From Candidatus Berkelbacteria bacterium (GTDB lineage Bacteria; Patescibacteriota; UBA1384; DTJR01): 53,448 nucleotides of DNA. This document shows, piece after piece, positions 8,594 through 15,752 of the stretch. The position numbers were made by a program, and so were the translations under genes. The DNA lies in NCBI GenBank assembly GCA_026397175.1, contig JAPLVK010000015.1:70313-123760 (forward strand). Reading direction: 5' to 3'. The notes beneath the pieces are model-generated. The model was given only the letters and a program-made list of their open reading frames with translations, had not been told where the DNA came from and did not search any database. How positions within the stretch are numbered: position 1 is the first letter of the stretch; the number at the start of each line of letters is the position of its first letter.

Positions 8594-9194
8594 TTCTACT
8601 ACCAGGGAGGTTGTCTCGAAACTGCTTTTGTTGGCCGCATTTTTGGTATTGGGTCTTTTAATCGCAAGTCAATATCTTTTGTATCAAAAGATGGGTTTTA
8701 CGCAGTCGTCAAATGACCCAGGCGGAAAAGCTGTCAGGGTCTCAAATTTATATTCAGACAATAATAAATTGAAAGATCAACTAAACGATCGTGAAACCCA
8801 GCTTAATAATTTGCAAGACGCGGCGTCGAATAATGATGAATTACAAAAATTACTCGATGAGGATAAAGCAAAATATCAAATAATTTTAGGAGTTGTCCCT
8901 GTAAATGGTCCCGGAGTTACAATTGACATAAATCATCAGTTGGTTTTAACGCAGCTAGTTGATCTAATTAATGCCTTAAGGAATAGCGGTTCGGAGGCCA
9001 TTGCGGTTAACGGTAAAAGAGTAATTACAACAACGCCCATGGAATCATTTGTCGATCAAGCAAATTATAAGATAGAAGTTATTGGTGAAAAAGATGTACT
9101 CTATGAAAGTGTTACAAGACCCGGTGGAATTTTGGATTTGATAACTTATGGTTCAGCTACAAGATCTGACAACCTGCTCTTGCCTAAAGTGTAA
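8580..9194 (+). CDS. DUF881-family membrane-anchored protein (second copy)
   Basis: Protein of 204 aa with the same plan as its upstream neighbour: a transmembrane helix at about 13-32, a short coiled coil (about 58-85), and a DUF881 domain with VPVNGPGVTIDIN, LVDLINALRNSGSEAIAVNGKRV and YKIEVIGEKDVLYESV. It is shorter, and the domain is more compact. Tandem DUF881 genes are also known from Actinobacteria and Firmicutes. It is followed after 31 bases by the AI-2E-type transporter and is probably in one operon with it. Confidence 0.85.
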   Translation: MLKFNSTTREVVSKLLLLAAFLVLGLLIASQYLLYQKMGFTQSSNDPGGKAVRVSNLYSDNNKLKDQLNDRETQLNNLQDAASNNDELQKLLDEDKAKYQIILGVVPVNGPGVTIDINHQLVLTQLVDLINALRNSGSEAIAVNGKRVITTTPMESFVDQANYKIEVIGEKDVLYESVTRPGGILDLITYGSATRSDNLLLPKV

Positions 9195-9225
9195 CTTTAT
9201 TAGATAATATAACAAAAGAAAAATC

Positions 9226-10236
9226 ATGAACGGGCAAAAAATTACATTCGATATTTCAACCGCATCTATTTTAAAGATAATTTTTATCGTTTTTGCACTA
9301 TGGCTACTTTATCTTATTAGGGACATTTTAATTGTTTTACTGGTTGTGGCAATCATTTCCATAGCTCTTGAACCGTATGTAATGCGTCTTGAAAAAGACA
9401 AGATTCCCAGGGCCTTGAGTATTATTGTTTTGTATTTGGTCTTATTGGCAGTGTTGGGATTATTCATTTATTTTATAGTTCCTCCGGTTGCCTTGCAGAT
9501 CAAAGAACTAACTTTAAATTTACCTTATTACACAAACCGATTGAATGATTTAAATTTCGCTGACACTTCACCGATCATGAAAATCTTGGATACTTTATCA
9601 ACGAAGCTTTCGAATTCTGCCGGTAGCATTTTTACAGGACTGATCTCTGTTTTTGGCGGTCTTGTTTATGCGGTAACAATTTTTGCTCTAACATTTTATT
9701 CATTGGTTGAAAAAGAAGGTATTGAAAAAATGATTGCCAGTATTGTCCCTACTGATAAAAAAGAACGGTTAGAGGCAACAATAGGCAAAGTAAGTATGAA
9801 ATTGGGGCATTGGTTAAGGGGTCAACTTTTACTTATGGTGATAATCGGTACGGTTGATGGTAGCATCTTGGCGATTTTAGGTTTACAGTATGCTCTAACA
9901 TTAGGAATTCTGGCTGGATTTTTAGAGGTAATTCCTGTTATTGGACCGATAATCTCTGGTCTTACGGCGGTAATAGTGGCCTTTATCTTGGGGATGCCTC
10001 TTTGGAAAATTTTTGTGATAGTGGCTGCATATATTATAGTTCAGCAACTCGAAGGACAGATTTTGGTGCCAAAGATTATGCAAAGAGCGGTTGGACTCTC
10101 GCCGATTATAGTCCTTGTCGCGATTTTGATTGGACATAAACTCTTGGGTTTTGGAGGTGCGATTTTGGCAGTTCCGGTCTCGGCTGGTATTCAGGTATTT
10201 TTACAAGAATACACTCCGTTTTCCAGAAAAACATAA
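9226..10236 (+). CDS. AI-2E/PerM-family transporter
   Basis: Polytopic membrane protein of 336 aa. The pattern fits the AI-2E exporter (UPF0118/PerM) family: paired N-terminal helices, a soluble stretch (about 95-125), then the conserved C-terminal helices with GFLEVIPVIGPIISG, QQLEGQILVPKIMQ and GGAILAVPVSAG. Members export AI-2 or act as Na+/H+ antiporters; the substrate is not predictable. It is third in a likely operon with the two DUF881 genes and is followed by a strong bidirectional terminator at 10258-10295. Confidence 0.9.
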   Translation: MNGQKITFDISTASILKIIFIVFALWLLYLIRDILIVLLVVAIISIALEPYVMRLEKDKIPRALSIIVLYLVLLAVLGLFIYFIVPPVALQIKELTLNLPYYTNRLNDLNFADTSPIMKILDTLSTKLSNSAGSIFTGLISVFGGLVYAVTIFALTFYSLVEKEGIEKMIASIVPTDKKERLEATIGKVSMKLGHWLRGQLLLMVIIGTVDGSILAILGLQYALTLGILAGFLEVIPVIGPIISGLTAVIVAFILGMPLWKIFVIVAAYIIVQQLEGQILVPKIMQRAVGLSPIIVLVAILIGHKLLGFGGAILAVPVSAGIQVFLQEYTPFSRKT

Positions 10237-10257
10237 ACTTTAGATTAGCATTTTTTA

Positions 10258-10295
10258 AAAATAAAATTTGCCGGAAATCCGGCAAATTTTATTTT
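10258..10295. terminator. Bidirectional intrinsic terminator
   Basis: Near-perfect inverted repeat, AATAAAATTTGCCGG / CCGGCAAATTTTATTT, with loop AAAT. It closes the transporter operon on the plus strand and the tRNA region on the minus strand. Confidence 0.8.
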
Positions 10296-10332
10296 GGTGC
10301 ACCCAAGTGGACTCAAACCACTGACCTCATCG
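10295..10332 (-). pseudogene. tRNA 3' half (possible interrupted tRNA-Phe)
   Basis: Read on the minus strand: CGATG (anticodon stem 3' strand), AGGTC (variable loop), AGTGG-TTTGAGT-CCACT (T-arm), TGGGTGC (acceptor 3' strand), A, CCA. Every 3'-half element is canonical, but the preceding bases are not a tRNA 5' half. A complementary CATCG preceded by GGGAGCG lies at 10453-10464, beyond tRNA-Val. No acceptor 5' strand (GCACCCA) was found. It is either a relic or one part of an interrupted tRNA. Confidence 0.5.
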
Positions 10333-10337
10333 ACTTG

Positions 10338-10444
10338 CCCCGTTAAATAAAATTTGGTGGTCGCTACTGGATTTGAACCAGTGGCCTCCTCGATGTCAAC
10401 GAGATGCTCTACCGCTGAGCTAAGCGACCAAATTTTTAACGGGG
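10338..10444. repeat. Inverted repeat enclosing tRNA-Val
   Basis: CCCCGTTAAA (10338-10347) and TTTAACGGGG (10435-10444) are perfect complements. Together with inner AATT/AATT they bracket the tRNA-Val gene with almost no spare bases, so a transcript would place tRNA-Val at the tip of a long helix. Confidence 0.7.
10355..10429 (-). tRNA. tRNA-Val(GAC)
   Basis: Acceptor GGTCGCT pairs with AGCGACC. The anticodon loop TTGACAT gives GAC, the T-loop is TTCAAAT, and the CCA end is encoded (10355-10357 on the plus strand). The gene is complete and flanked by the inverted repeat at 10338-10444. Confidence 0.93.
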
Positions 10445-10466
10445 TGAATCAACGATGCGCTCCCTG

Positions 10467-10533
10467 CCCCGTATAATCTGCTTCTTGCGTGATTGAACGC
10501 AGTTCAATAAGCAAGAAAAGATTTATACTGGGG
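10467..10533. repeat. Nested hairpins upstream of tRNA-Val
   Basis: CCCCGTATAATC (10467-10478) pairs imperfectly with GATTTATACTGGGG (10520-10533). Inside are TTCTTGC/GCAAGAA and the perfect ATTGAAC-GCA-GTTCAAT. Further hairpins follow at 10534-10575 (GTCC-AGA-GGAC; GGGC-TTTT-GGCCC). The whole 10237-10663 gap has no ORF; besides the tRNA parts it holds only these structures. It may be a structured RNA, but I recognise no family. Confidence 0.5.
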
Positions 10534-10663
10534 TAATCTCGTCCAGAGGACGATGGGCTTTTGGCCCAAACCGAGCTTAGCTATACGACCAACTATTTAG
10601 CCGAAAATATCTTACCAGTTTTGACCAAATTACGCAATCTTGTATATTAGTAAAAGAGAAGTT

Positions 10664-11551
10664 ATGAATATACGAAAATTTCTAAAAATTATAATTAGCT
10701 TGTCTGTGGGGATAATTTTATTTTATTTCTTTGTATTTGTCGTGCCGCAAGCATTTCGGGGAAAAATTAACCTGTCGCCGTTTATTCTTGAATTTGGAAT
10801 AATAAAAATCAGATGGTATGGATTTTTAATCGCATTTGCGATTTTAATATCTTATTTTATTTCAAGAAAAAATTTCCTGAAGATTCATAAAAACAAAGGA
10901 GATGATTTCGACGGGGCCTTCTTGATAATATTTATACTTGGTTTGTTTGGCGCAAGGATTGGCTTTATTCTGCAGAATATCCCATATTACTCCAAGAATA
11001 TCATTGAGATATTTAAAATTTGGGATGGGGGACTGTCAATTCACGGCGCATTAATTGCCGGAATAATCGCATTGTTTATCGCTCAAAAAAAATATAAAAT
11101 TAACCTTTTTGATTTTGCCAACTCTATTGCACCACAGGTTTTGTTGTCCGGAGCGATTGGTCGGTTTGGTAATTTTTTTAATCAAGAGATTATTGGAAAA
11201 CCGACTGACAATGTTTTCTGGAAAATGTTTATACAGCCGGAGAATCGCCCCATCGGTTTTGAAAGCAGTTCTTTTTACCACCCCGTATTTTTATACGAGT
11301 CGATTTTACTCTTGTTGGCGTACGGCGTTTATCTACTTTTAATAAAAAAATTCAGAAATTATTTGGCGTTTGCCTATACACTAATTTCATATAGTGTTAT
11401 CAGAATAATCGTGGAGTTTTGGCGAATTGATTATAAGCCAATTTTTTGGAAATTGGATTTGGCGCAGCTTGTCAGTTCTGCTATTATAATAATTACTATT
11501 TTATTTGCTTTTGTCTCGAGCGCTACAGGGTTGACAAAAGGAAAAAAGTAA
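10664..11551 (+). CDS. lgt: Prolipoprotein diacylglyceryl transferase
   Basis: Membrane enzyme that transfers diacylglycerol from phosphatidylglycerol to the lipobox Cys of prolipoproteins. Seen: seven hydrophobic segments, IRWYGFLIAFAILI, DGGLSIHGALIAG (the HGAL motif with the functional His), and the signature GAIGRFGNFFNQEIIGKP. The start chosen is the ATG at 10664 (MNIRKFL), preceded by AGAGAAG; the frame extends eight codons upstream but without better signals. An extra N-terminal hydrophobic helix precedes the usual core. The ssrA promoter lies within its last codons. Confidence 0.92.
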   Translation: MNIRKFLKIIISLSVGIILFYFFVFVVPQAFRGKINLSPFILEFGIIKIRWYGFLIAFAILISYFISRKNFLKIHKNKGDDFDGAFLIIFILGLFGARIGFILQNIPYYSKNIIEIFKIWDGGLSIHGALIAGIIALFIAQKKYKINLFDFANSIAPQVLLSGAIGRFGNFFNQEIIGKPTDNVFWKMFIQPENRPIGFESSSFYHPVFLYESILLLLAYGVYLLLIKKFRNYLAFAYTLISYSVIRIIVEFWRIDYKPIFWKLDLAQLVSSAIIIITILFAFVSSATGLTKGKK

Positions 11552-11559
11552 GGTATAGT
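11531..11559 (+). promoter_or_regulatory. ssrA promoter
   Basis: TTGACA (11531-11536), 17-base spacer, TATAGT (11554-11559). It places the start at the first base of tmRNA (11568). The -35 box lies inside the lgt coding sequence. Confidence 0.8.
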
Positions 11560-11567
11560 TCGTATTT

Positions 11568-11912
11568 GGGACAGTATGGATTCGACGGGAAGTTCGTTGA
11601 AATAAGTGGCAAGCCGAGCGTGTATCGCAAGCTCGTAAATCCCCGATGCAAATTTCAAGTGCAAAATCACTTGTAGAGAAAGTAAAAACTGCTTTTGCAG
11701 GACTAGCTTTTTCGCCTGCCGTCGCCTAATTGCGACGACTGTCTTGACTACTCTTTGACCTGAAGAGTTCTCAAGGCACAACCAATCAGGTCTACATCTC
11801 GCGAGATCATCCTAGTAGCGAGACGATGAAAACGAGGATATTTCCATAAGCTTGTGTATCTACTTATTCAATCTCTTTTTGGACGGGGGTTCGATTCCCC
11901 CCTGTTCCACCA
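11568..11912 (+). ncRNA. ssrA: Transfer-messenger RNA (tmRNA)
   Basis: Rescues stalled ribosomes together with SmpB (encoded at 23084-23527). The tRNA-like ends are clear: GGGACAG at 11568 pairs with CTGTTCC before A-CCA at 11909-11912, and the T-arm GGGGG-TTCGATT-CCCCC is intact. The tag frame begins at the resume codon GCA (11661) and stops at TAA (11727-11729). It encodes 22 residues, starting AKSLVEK and ending FSPAVA, which is longer than the common 10-residue tag but with the usual small hydrophobic end. It is one piece, not permuted. An integrated element begins directly after its 3' end, and its own terminator now appears to lie at 20165-20210. Confidence 0.95.
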
Positions 11913-12318
11913 AAGGATATTTTTTGTGAGCCAAAAGCTCAGTTGCTTCATATATAGTGCCTAATTTTGCGGTTCCAAAACCTTTTTCGCGGTCGTAAGA
12001 AATTCCCTCCGGAAAAATCAATTTTTGGAACCTCGGCCGAAGTTGCTGTGGTAAATCAAACCATTGCCGGCTTAAATCCTTTATAAATTGAATTGCGAAA
12101 CTCAATACCGCCTCTACATCAAGTTGATCTATTCTAGTTTCATTTAATGTTATCTTTTCGGCAGTTATCTTGTTATCTACTTGGCTTCTTCGTTCATTAA
12201 ATTCCTCAACCGTATATGAATCGTCCTCGCGCATTTCAAAGATGCGCTGTCTTTTGCGCTCCAATTCTTCAACTAATTTTTTCTGTCTGTCTATTTCTAA
12301 TTTGTAAGCAACACTTTT
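11860..12318 (-). pseudogene. Serine recombinase C-terminal part (frameshifted)
   Basis: Continuation of the recombinase at 12297-13358 in another frame. Past a run of six A on the minus strand (12315-12320), the frame reads KSVAYKLEIDRQKKLVEELE and then a coiled coil and the typical recombinase tail (SRQWFDLPQQLRPRFQKLIF). It crosses attL and ends antisense inside ssrA, where its last residues (QGGIEPPSKKRLNK) come from the tmRNA T-arm and acceptor. One extra A, or a -1 slip at the A-run, would restore a product of about 499 aa. Causes could be a real mutation, an assembly error or programmed slippage. Confidence 0.75.
11904..11914. other. Attachment site attL
   Basis: The 11-bp sequence GTTCCACCAAA forms the tmRNA 3' end plus two bases and is repeated exactly at 20164-20174. 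It marks the left junction of the integrated element. Confidence 0.75.
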
Positions 12319-13358
12319 TTCATTCCAAAGATCTCAAGAAAATCCTTTTCAATCCTTGTCTTTAAAATGGCCTTACCATACATTGAACACTCCTTATTCC
12401 GGCAGTGATAGTAAAAATACCGGCCTCCGTTGCCCCTAGGAGAGCTTCCAGCCACTGGTTTACTACAAGTGGCGCATAGTACAGTTCTTACCAACGGAAA
12501 AATAGGATTATAGCGATTTTTCTTTACGCAGTGCTTGTTTTTACCTCCCAGTGTGAATTGGATTTCTCGCATTTCGTTCTCAGAGATCATGGGCTTGTGT
12601 TGGCCCTTTATGGTTTCGCCAGTATAAGGATTAAGCAAGATACCTGCATAAAATCTTAAGTGCTGTGTAAACATTTTTTCAACAAACTGTACGGTCGTTT
12701 TCTTACCTCGTAATTTCGATAAACCCCATTTATCGAGTAGATCAGCCAGATCTGTTTTACTAACAGTCCCTTTCTTGAATTCCTTCAATCCTCTCTGAAT
12801 AATAGGAAAAATCTTCTCATCGGGCAAATCCGGCTCTGTCTTCTTTTCGCCGCGGGATTTACAACGACCCGATATATAACCTATAGGACATTTATGAGGA
12901 TAGATGCCTTGATTTATTCGCGCACTCTGGCCGTCACAACATCGCTGTTTTCTAATCGCATTATCAAATTCAGCCGAAGCGGCGAGCATTGTTTCCACGA
13001 ATTTTTCGACCGGCTTATTACCAATCGGCTCTGTAACAGAATGGAGCGTTACCCCATAATCTAAAAGGGTTTTCCTTACAAAAAAGTGATCTTCCGTATT
13101 TCGCGCAAATCGGTCGACTTTATGAACAACAAAAGCCCCTAGTTTACCCTTATTCTTGCGACAAAATTCTAATCCTCTTAAAAATTCCTTCCTGTTGTTT
13201 AGCTTCATATCTTTGGCTGACTCTCCTTCGCAAAAGATTTCAATAATGTCTATGCCGTTTATCTTACAATATTCCCGGCACGCCTTATCTTGCTCTTCGA
13301 GTGATGTTCCTTCCGTCTGTTCCTTAGAGCTAACCCTTATATAAACAACACCTTTCAT
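12297..13358 (-). CDS. Large serine recombinase (integrase), N-terminal part
   Basis: Site-specific recombinase expected to integrate and excise the element. The resolvase domain starts VVYIRVSSKEQ with the catalytic Ser at about residue 10 and has VHKVDRFARN. The recombinase domain follows, then a zinc ribbon (CATC, about 24 residues, CRNKEC). The start chosen is the ATG at 13358, which has GGAGG five bases upstream; an ATG at 13370 is in frame but less well placed. The frame stops at 12297 shortly after an A-run at 12315-12320; the coiled coil and C-terminal portion continue in another frame. A hairpin leader lies upstream at 13378-13442. It is unusual in that most ssrA integrases are tyrosine recombinases. 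Confidence 0.88.
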   Translation of the reverse strand: MKGVVYIRVSSKEQTEGTSLEEQDKACREYCKINGIDIIEIFCEGESAKDMKLNNRKEFLRGLEFCRKNKGKLGAFVVHKVDRFARNTEDHFFVRKTLLDYGVTLHSVTEPIGNKPVEKFVETMLAASAEFDNAIRKQRCCDGQSARINQGIYPHKCPIGYISGRCKSRGEKKTEPDLPDEKIFPIIQRGLKEFKKGTVSKTDLADLLDKWGLSKLRGKKTTVQFVEKMFTQHLRFYAGILLNPYTGETIKGQHKPMISENEMREIQFTLGGKNKHCVKKNRYNPIFPLVRTVLCATCSKPVAGSSPRGNGGRYFYYHCRNKECSMYGKAILKTRIEKDFLEIFGMKKVLLTN

Positions 13359-13377
13359 TTTTACCTCCATTAACCTT

Positions 13378-13442
13378 AAAGGGACGATTCAGGTTGACCC
13401 AACTTGCTACCGAAAGTAGTTTATTGGCTGAATCGCCCCTTT
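13378..13442 (-). promoter_or_regulatory. Hairpin leader of the recombinase gene
   Basis: AAAGGGACGATTCAG (13378-13392) pairs with CTGAATCGCCCCTTT (13428-13442) with one mismatch. An inner hairpin CTAC-CGAAA-GTAG lies between. The stem ends about 20 bases before the recombinase start and its GGAGG site, so it could control translation or protect the message. Confidence 0.55.
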
Positions 13443-13506
13443 ACGGGCAATAAACAAAAAATCTTTCGGATTAAACAACAAGCGGGTCAACAAATATATT
13501 ATACCA

Positions 13507-13686
13507 CTATTCACCTTTATTATCCAAATTAAATTTTTCTTTCAAATCCGGCTTTATCTCTTTATCTATAAATGCCCCAACCACAATTTCGGCAAGTGAA
13601 CGAACCTCATTCCTAATAAATTCAGCTTTTTCATCTGAAATGTCCGGCTTACCTAGTATTTTTTTTGTGATTTCTATGCTTAACAT
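13507..13686 (-). CDS. Small hypothetical protein (59 aa)
   Basis: Short frame running ATG to TAG, beginning MLSIEITKKILGKPDISD and ending LDNKGE, with a central hydrophobic stretch SLAEIVVGAFIDKEI. It lies between the ATPase and the recombinase on the same strand, 60 bases after the ATPase stop. The composition (charged ends, amphipathic middle) is protein-like. The ribosome-binding site is weak. I recognise no family, and the rest of the 13371-13746 gap holds only the recombinase leader hairpin. Confidence 0.45.
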   Translation of the reverse strand: MLSIEITKKILGKPDISDEKAEFIRNEVRSLAEIVVGAFIDKEIKPDLKEKFNLDNKGE

Positions 13687-13746
13687 CGTATTTATTGACT
13701 ATAATTCGTGAACATCGTGAACTTTGCGAACATATTTCAGTGGCAC

Positions 13747-15117
13747 TTAAAGCCCGATCTCTTCAAGGTTGACCTCTCCGTCAGCTAGCTGAATAGTCCT
13801 ATTCTCGACCTTCTCATCGTTCACAATGTTCACGACACCGAAACGCTCGAAAATCCTGTTTAATTTGTCTTTCTCTGAAATAGGAATTATGTAACCATCG
13901 CGAGTTTTTGTGGTGTGTAAATTAAATGAATTTCTGATCTTCGAGCCAACCCATCTTGCGGTTAGTTTTCGATCCAATTCACTACCAAACTTCTCTTCTA
14001 AACGATCTTTTATCTGGCCGATGGTCGGCTCGGCCTTCCCATCCTCATAGAGAAGCTCATGGATTACTTCGGCAATCTGCCCGTCCATTTCCATCCCTCG
14101 ATCGGCAATCATCTGCTTATGATACTCAGAGACAGAGATTTTAAGTTCGGCTCTCAGGGGCTCGTCTTCGATTATGCTTAGCAAAGGTACAATTATCTGG
14201 TTTAGTCGTGGTTCGATACTTCGATCTTCTAGCGATCTATCAATCTTTTTCTTGCCAAAATTTTTTAATCGGAACAAAAGTAGCTTATTTCTAATCTTAA
14301 GAGCTTCCTGCTCAAATGACTCCGATAAACTGTAGGAAATATCAGATCTCAGCTTTCTATGGCCCATTTCTTCAACTATAAATCGGCTTTCGAGGGCCTT
14401 GTCTTTGAAATACCCTCTTGTTGAGATGATCTTCGGACAAAAAACTTCAAAAGCTGTTGGTTCAAAACTGTTCCCAGAACCTGACTCGCTTCTTACAACA
14501 GGCATTCCTTTAGCGTGGCCGCTATTTAAAATCTTAATCATTTCAGACCACATCTCGCTCAATTGAAAATCGGCCTCATCTAAAACCAGAGTCCCTTTAA
14601 ATTCATCAATGAGCCGGAAAATAGGAGAAACGGTAGTTGCACCATTGGCTAAAATTGGCTTATAGCAAATAGATCCGATCGTTTGTAAAAATCTTGTTTT
14701 TCCTGAACCGTAATCGCCAATCGCTCTTAAATAAGGCAATTCATTAAAAGAATCATAAACCCATGAAAAAAGGACATAGTAAGAAGCGATTTTTTCAAAA
14801 AAACGCGATACATCAAGGTATCTATGAATAAATACTTGTATTTCTTGGATCAAATCTTCATCTTTGCCGTACTCAATCGGTTCGGACGGAAAAAGCACTA
14901 AGCCCTTACTAACGATTGAATTGCTAGCCGGATATGGCTCAAGTGACCAATCTTCTCTTGGATCCAAACAGAAATCATTCAGAAATCTGATTTTTCCATG
15001 TTCATCAAGGCACACAAACCGAGTTGTATTGGACTCTCTGTCATAGACCATTTCAATCGGTTCGTTTGAGATTGTTCTTATAAAAGAAACAAATTTTGGT
15101 TTTTTATTAATTTTCAT
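13747..15117 (-). CDS. P-loop ATPase, DUF3631/primase-helicase-like
   Basis: Protein of 456 aa, probably the element's replication ATPase. The Walker A motif is GDYGSGKTR near residue 133 and Walker B is TLVLDEADF near residue 177. An arginine-bearing segment (KDKALESRFIVEEMGHRKLR) follows, as in the DUF3631/DUF927 helicase-like proteins of plasmids, ICEs and phages. The C-terminal third has a likely winged helix (EPTIGQIKDRLEEKFGSELD). No primase active site is visible. Its ATG overlaps the stop of the 87-aa gene upstream (ATGA), so the two are translationally coupled. It probably acts as a replicative helicase or loader; this is inferred from fold and context. Confidence 0.72.
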   Translation of the reverse strand: MKINKKPKFVSFIRTISNEPIEMVYDRESNTTRFVCLDEHGKIRFLNDFCLDPREDWSLEPYPASNSIVSKGLVLFPSEPIEYGKDEDLIQEIQVFIHRYLDVSRFFEKIASYYVLFSWVYDSFNELPYLRAIGDYGSGKTRFLQTIGSICYKPILANGATTVSPIFRLIDEFKGTLVLDEADFQLSEMWSEMIKILNSGHAKGMPVVRSESGSGNSFEPTAFEVFCPKIISTRGYFKDKALESRFIVEEMGHRKLRSDISYSLSESFEQEALKIRNKLLLFRLKNFGKKKIDRSLEDRSIEPRLNQIIVPLLSIIEDEPLRAELKISVSEYHKQMIADRGMEMDGQIAEVIHELLYEDGKAEPTIGQIKDRLEEKFGSELDRKLTARWVGSKIRNSFNLHTTKTRDGYIIPISEKDKLNRIFERFGVVNIVNDEKVENRTIQLADGEVNLEEIGL

Positions 15118-15377
15118 CTTAATTTCCCCTGTAATAAATAGTTTATTAGACTCTTTTCTGTAAATATTGAAATTGCCTTTTTTAGTTCAGCTGGACTGGA
15201 ATAAAAACCATCATTAAACATTCGCCTGCCGTAGTTCACTCTCAGATAGGCCATATCCCATTTTTCCTTCAGAGCCGCAACCAAAATCCGGCTTTTAATC
15301 TGCTTTGTGGTAGAAAGTATCGGTCTGGTATTTAAAAAAAGTTTGAGATGTATTGCTAACCTGATTTTTGTTTTCAT
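15114..15377 (-). CDS. Small hypothetical protein (87 aa)
   Basis: Basic protein with no recognised domain. It contains two likely helices (KQIKSRILVAALKEKWDMAY and SPAELKKAISIFTEKSLINY). It lies between the 78-aa protein and the ATPase on the same strand and overlaps the ATPase start by four bases. It may be a DNA-binding accessory of element replication; that is inference from position only. Confidence 0.55.
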   Translation of the reverse strand: MKTKIRLAIHLKLFLNTRPILSTTKQIKSRILVAALKEKWDMAYLRVNYGRRMFNDGFYSSPAELKKAISIFTEKSLINYLLQGKLR

Positions 15378-15394
15378 TTTAATCTTTCCTTTGC

Positions 15395-15631
15395 CTATAA
15401 ATAAATCCTTGTTTTTATTTCTTTTTGACAGTTAAAAAAATCTTTCGGATTTACAGTTAATCGGTCAGCCCAATAATCCTCCGTTGATTCAATGAGTTTA
15501 TTTGTCTTCAAAAAACAAAAAATTGCTCTGCCGGAATCCCTGTTGATATTAGTGATCTTGAATCCGAGGCATAGCAAAGTGCTGGCAAGAGCGAGATCTG
15601 AAGTTTTAAACATTTCGTTTTCCATTTGCAT
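15395..15631 (-). CDS. DUF5659-like small protein (78 aa)
   Basis: The pattern FKTSDLALASTLLCLGFKI, then GRAIFCFLKTN, then an acidic/aromatic stretch with YWADRLTVNPKDFF, matches DUF5659, a small domain frequent in CPR and phage elements and usually sited near replication genes. Its function is unknown. The first ATG (15631) or the second (MENEMF) could start it. Structured sequence at 15655-15723 lies immediately upstream. Confidence 0.6.
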   Translation of the reverse strand: MQMENEMFKTSDLALASTLLCLGFKITNINRDSGRAIFCFLKTNKLIESTEDYWADRLTVNPKDFFNCQKEIKTRIYL

Positions 15632-15654
15632 AATTATTCTTTTTCATACAAAAT

Positions 15655-15723
15655 AACCCCTTTAAGGGGTTTCTCTAACAGGGGACTTTCTACCGGGTCG
15701 GCCTATTAACCGAGAAAGTGTCC
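15655..15723 (-). promoter_or_regulatory. Paired hairpins upstream of the DUF5659-like gene
   Basis: AACCCCTTTAAGGGGTT (15655-15671) is a compact palindrome. GGACTTTCT (15683-15691) pairs with AGAAAGTGTCC (15713-15723) with a two-base bulge. This leader is the second one in the element placed just ahead of a minus-strand gene. Confidence 0.45.
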
Positions 15724-15752
15724 GGTAAATAGCACGGTTAAGTGCCTATCAT

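Noticed and set aside
10440-10610. RNase P RNA, SRP RNA or 6S RNA
   Set aside because: The conserved core sequences of RNase P (GAGGAAAGTCC) and SRP (GTCAGGTCCGGAAGG) are not present, and the structure is not a single long 6S-like hairpin.
11431-11781. Minus-strand 116-aa ORF across lgt and ssrA
   Set aside because: Antisense to lgt and to a structured RNA; no protein family features.
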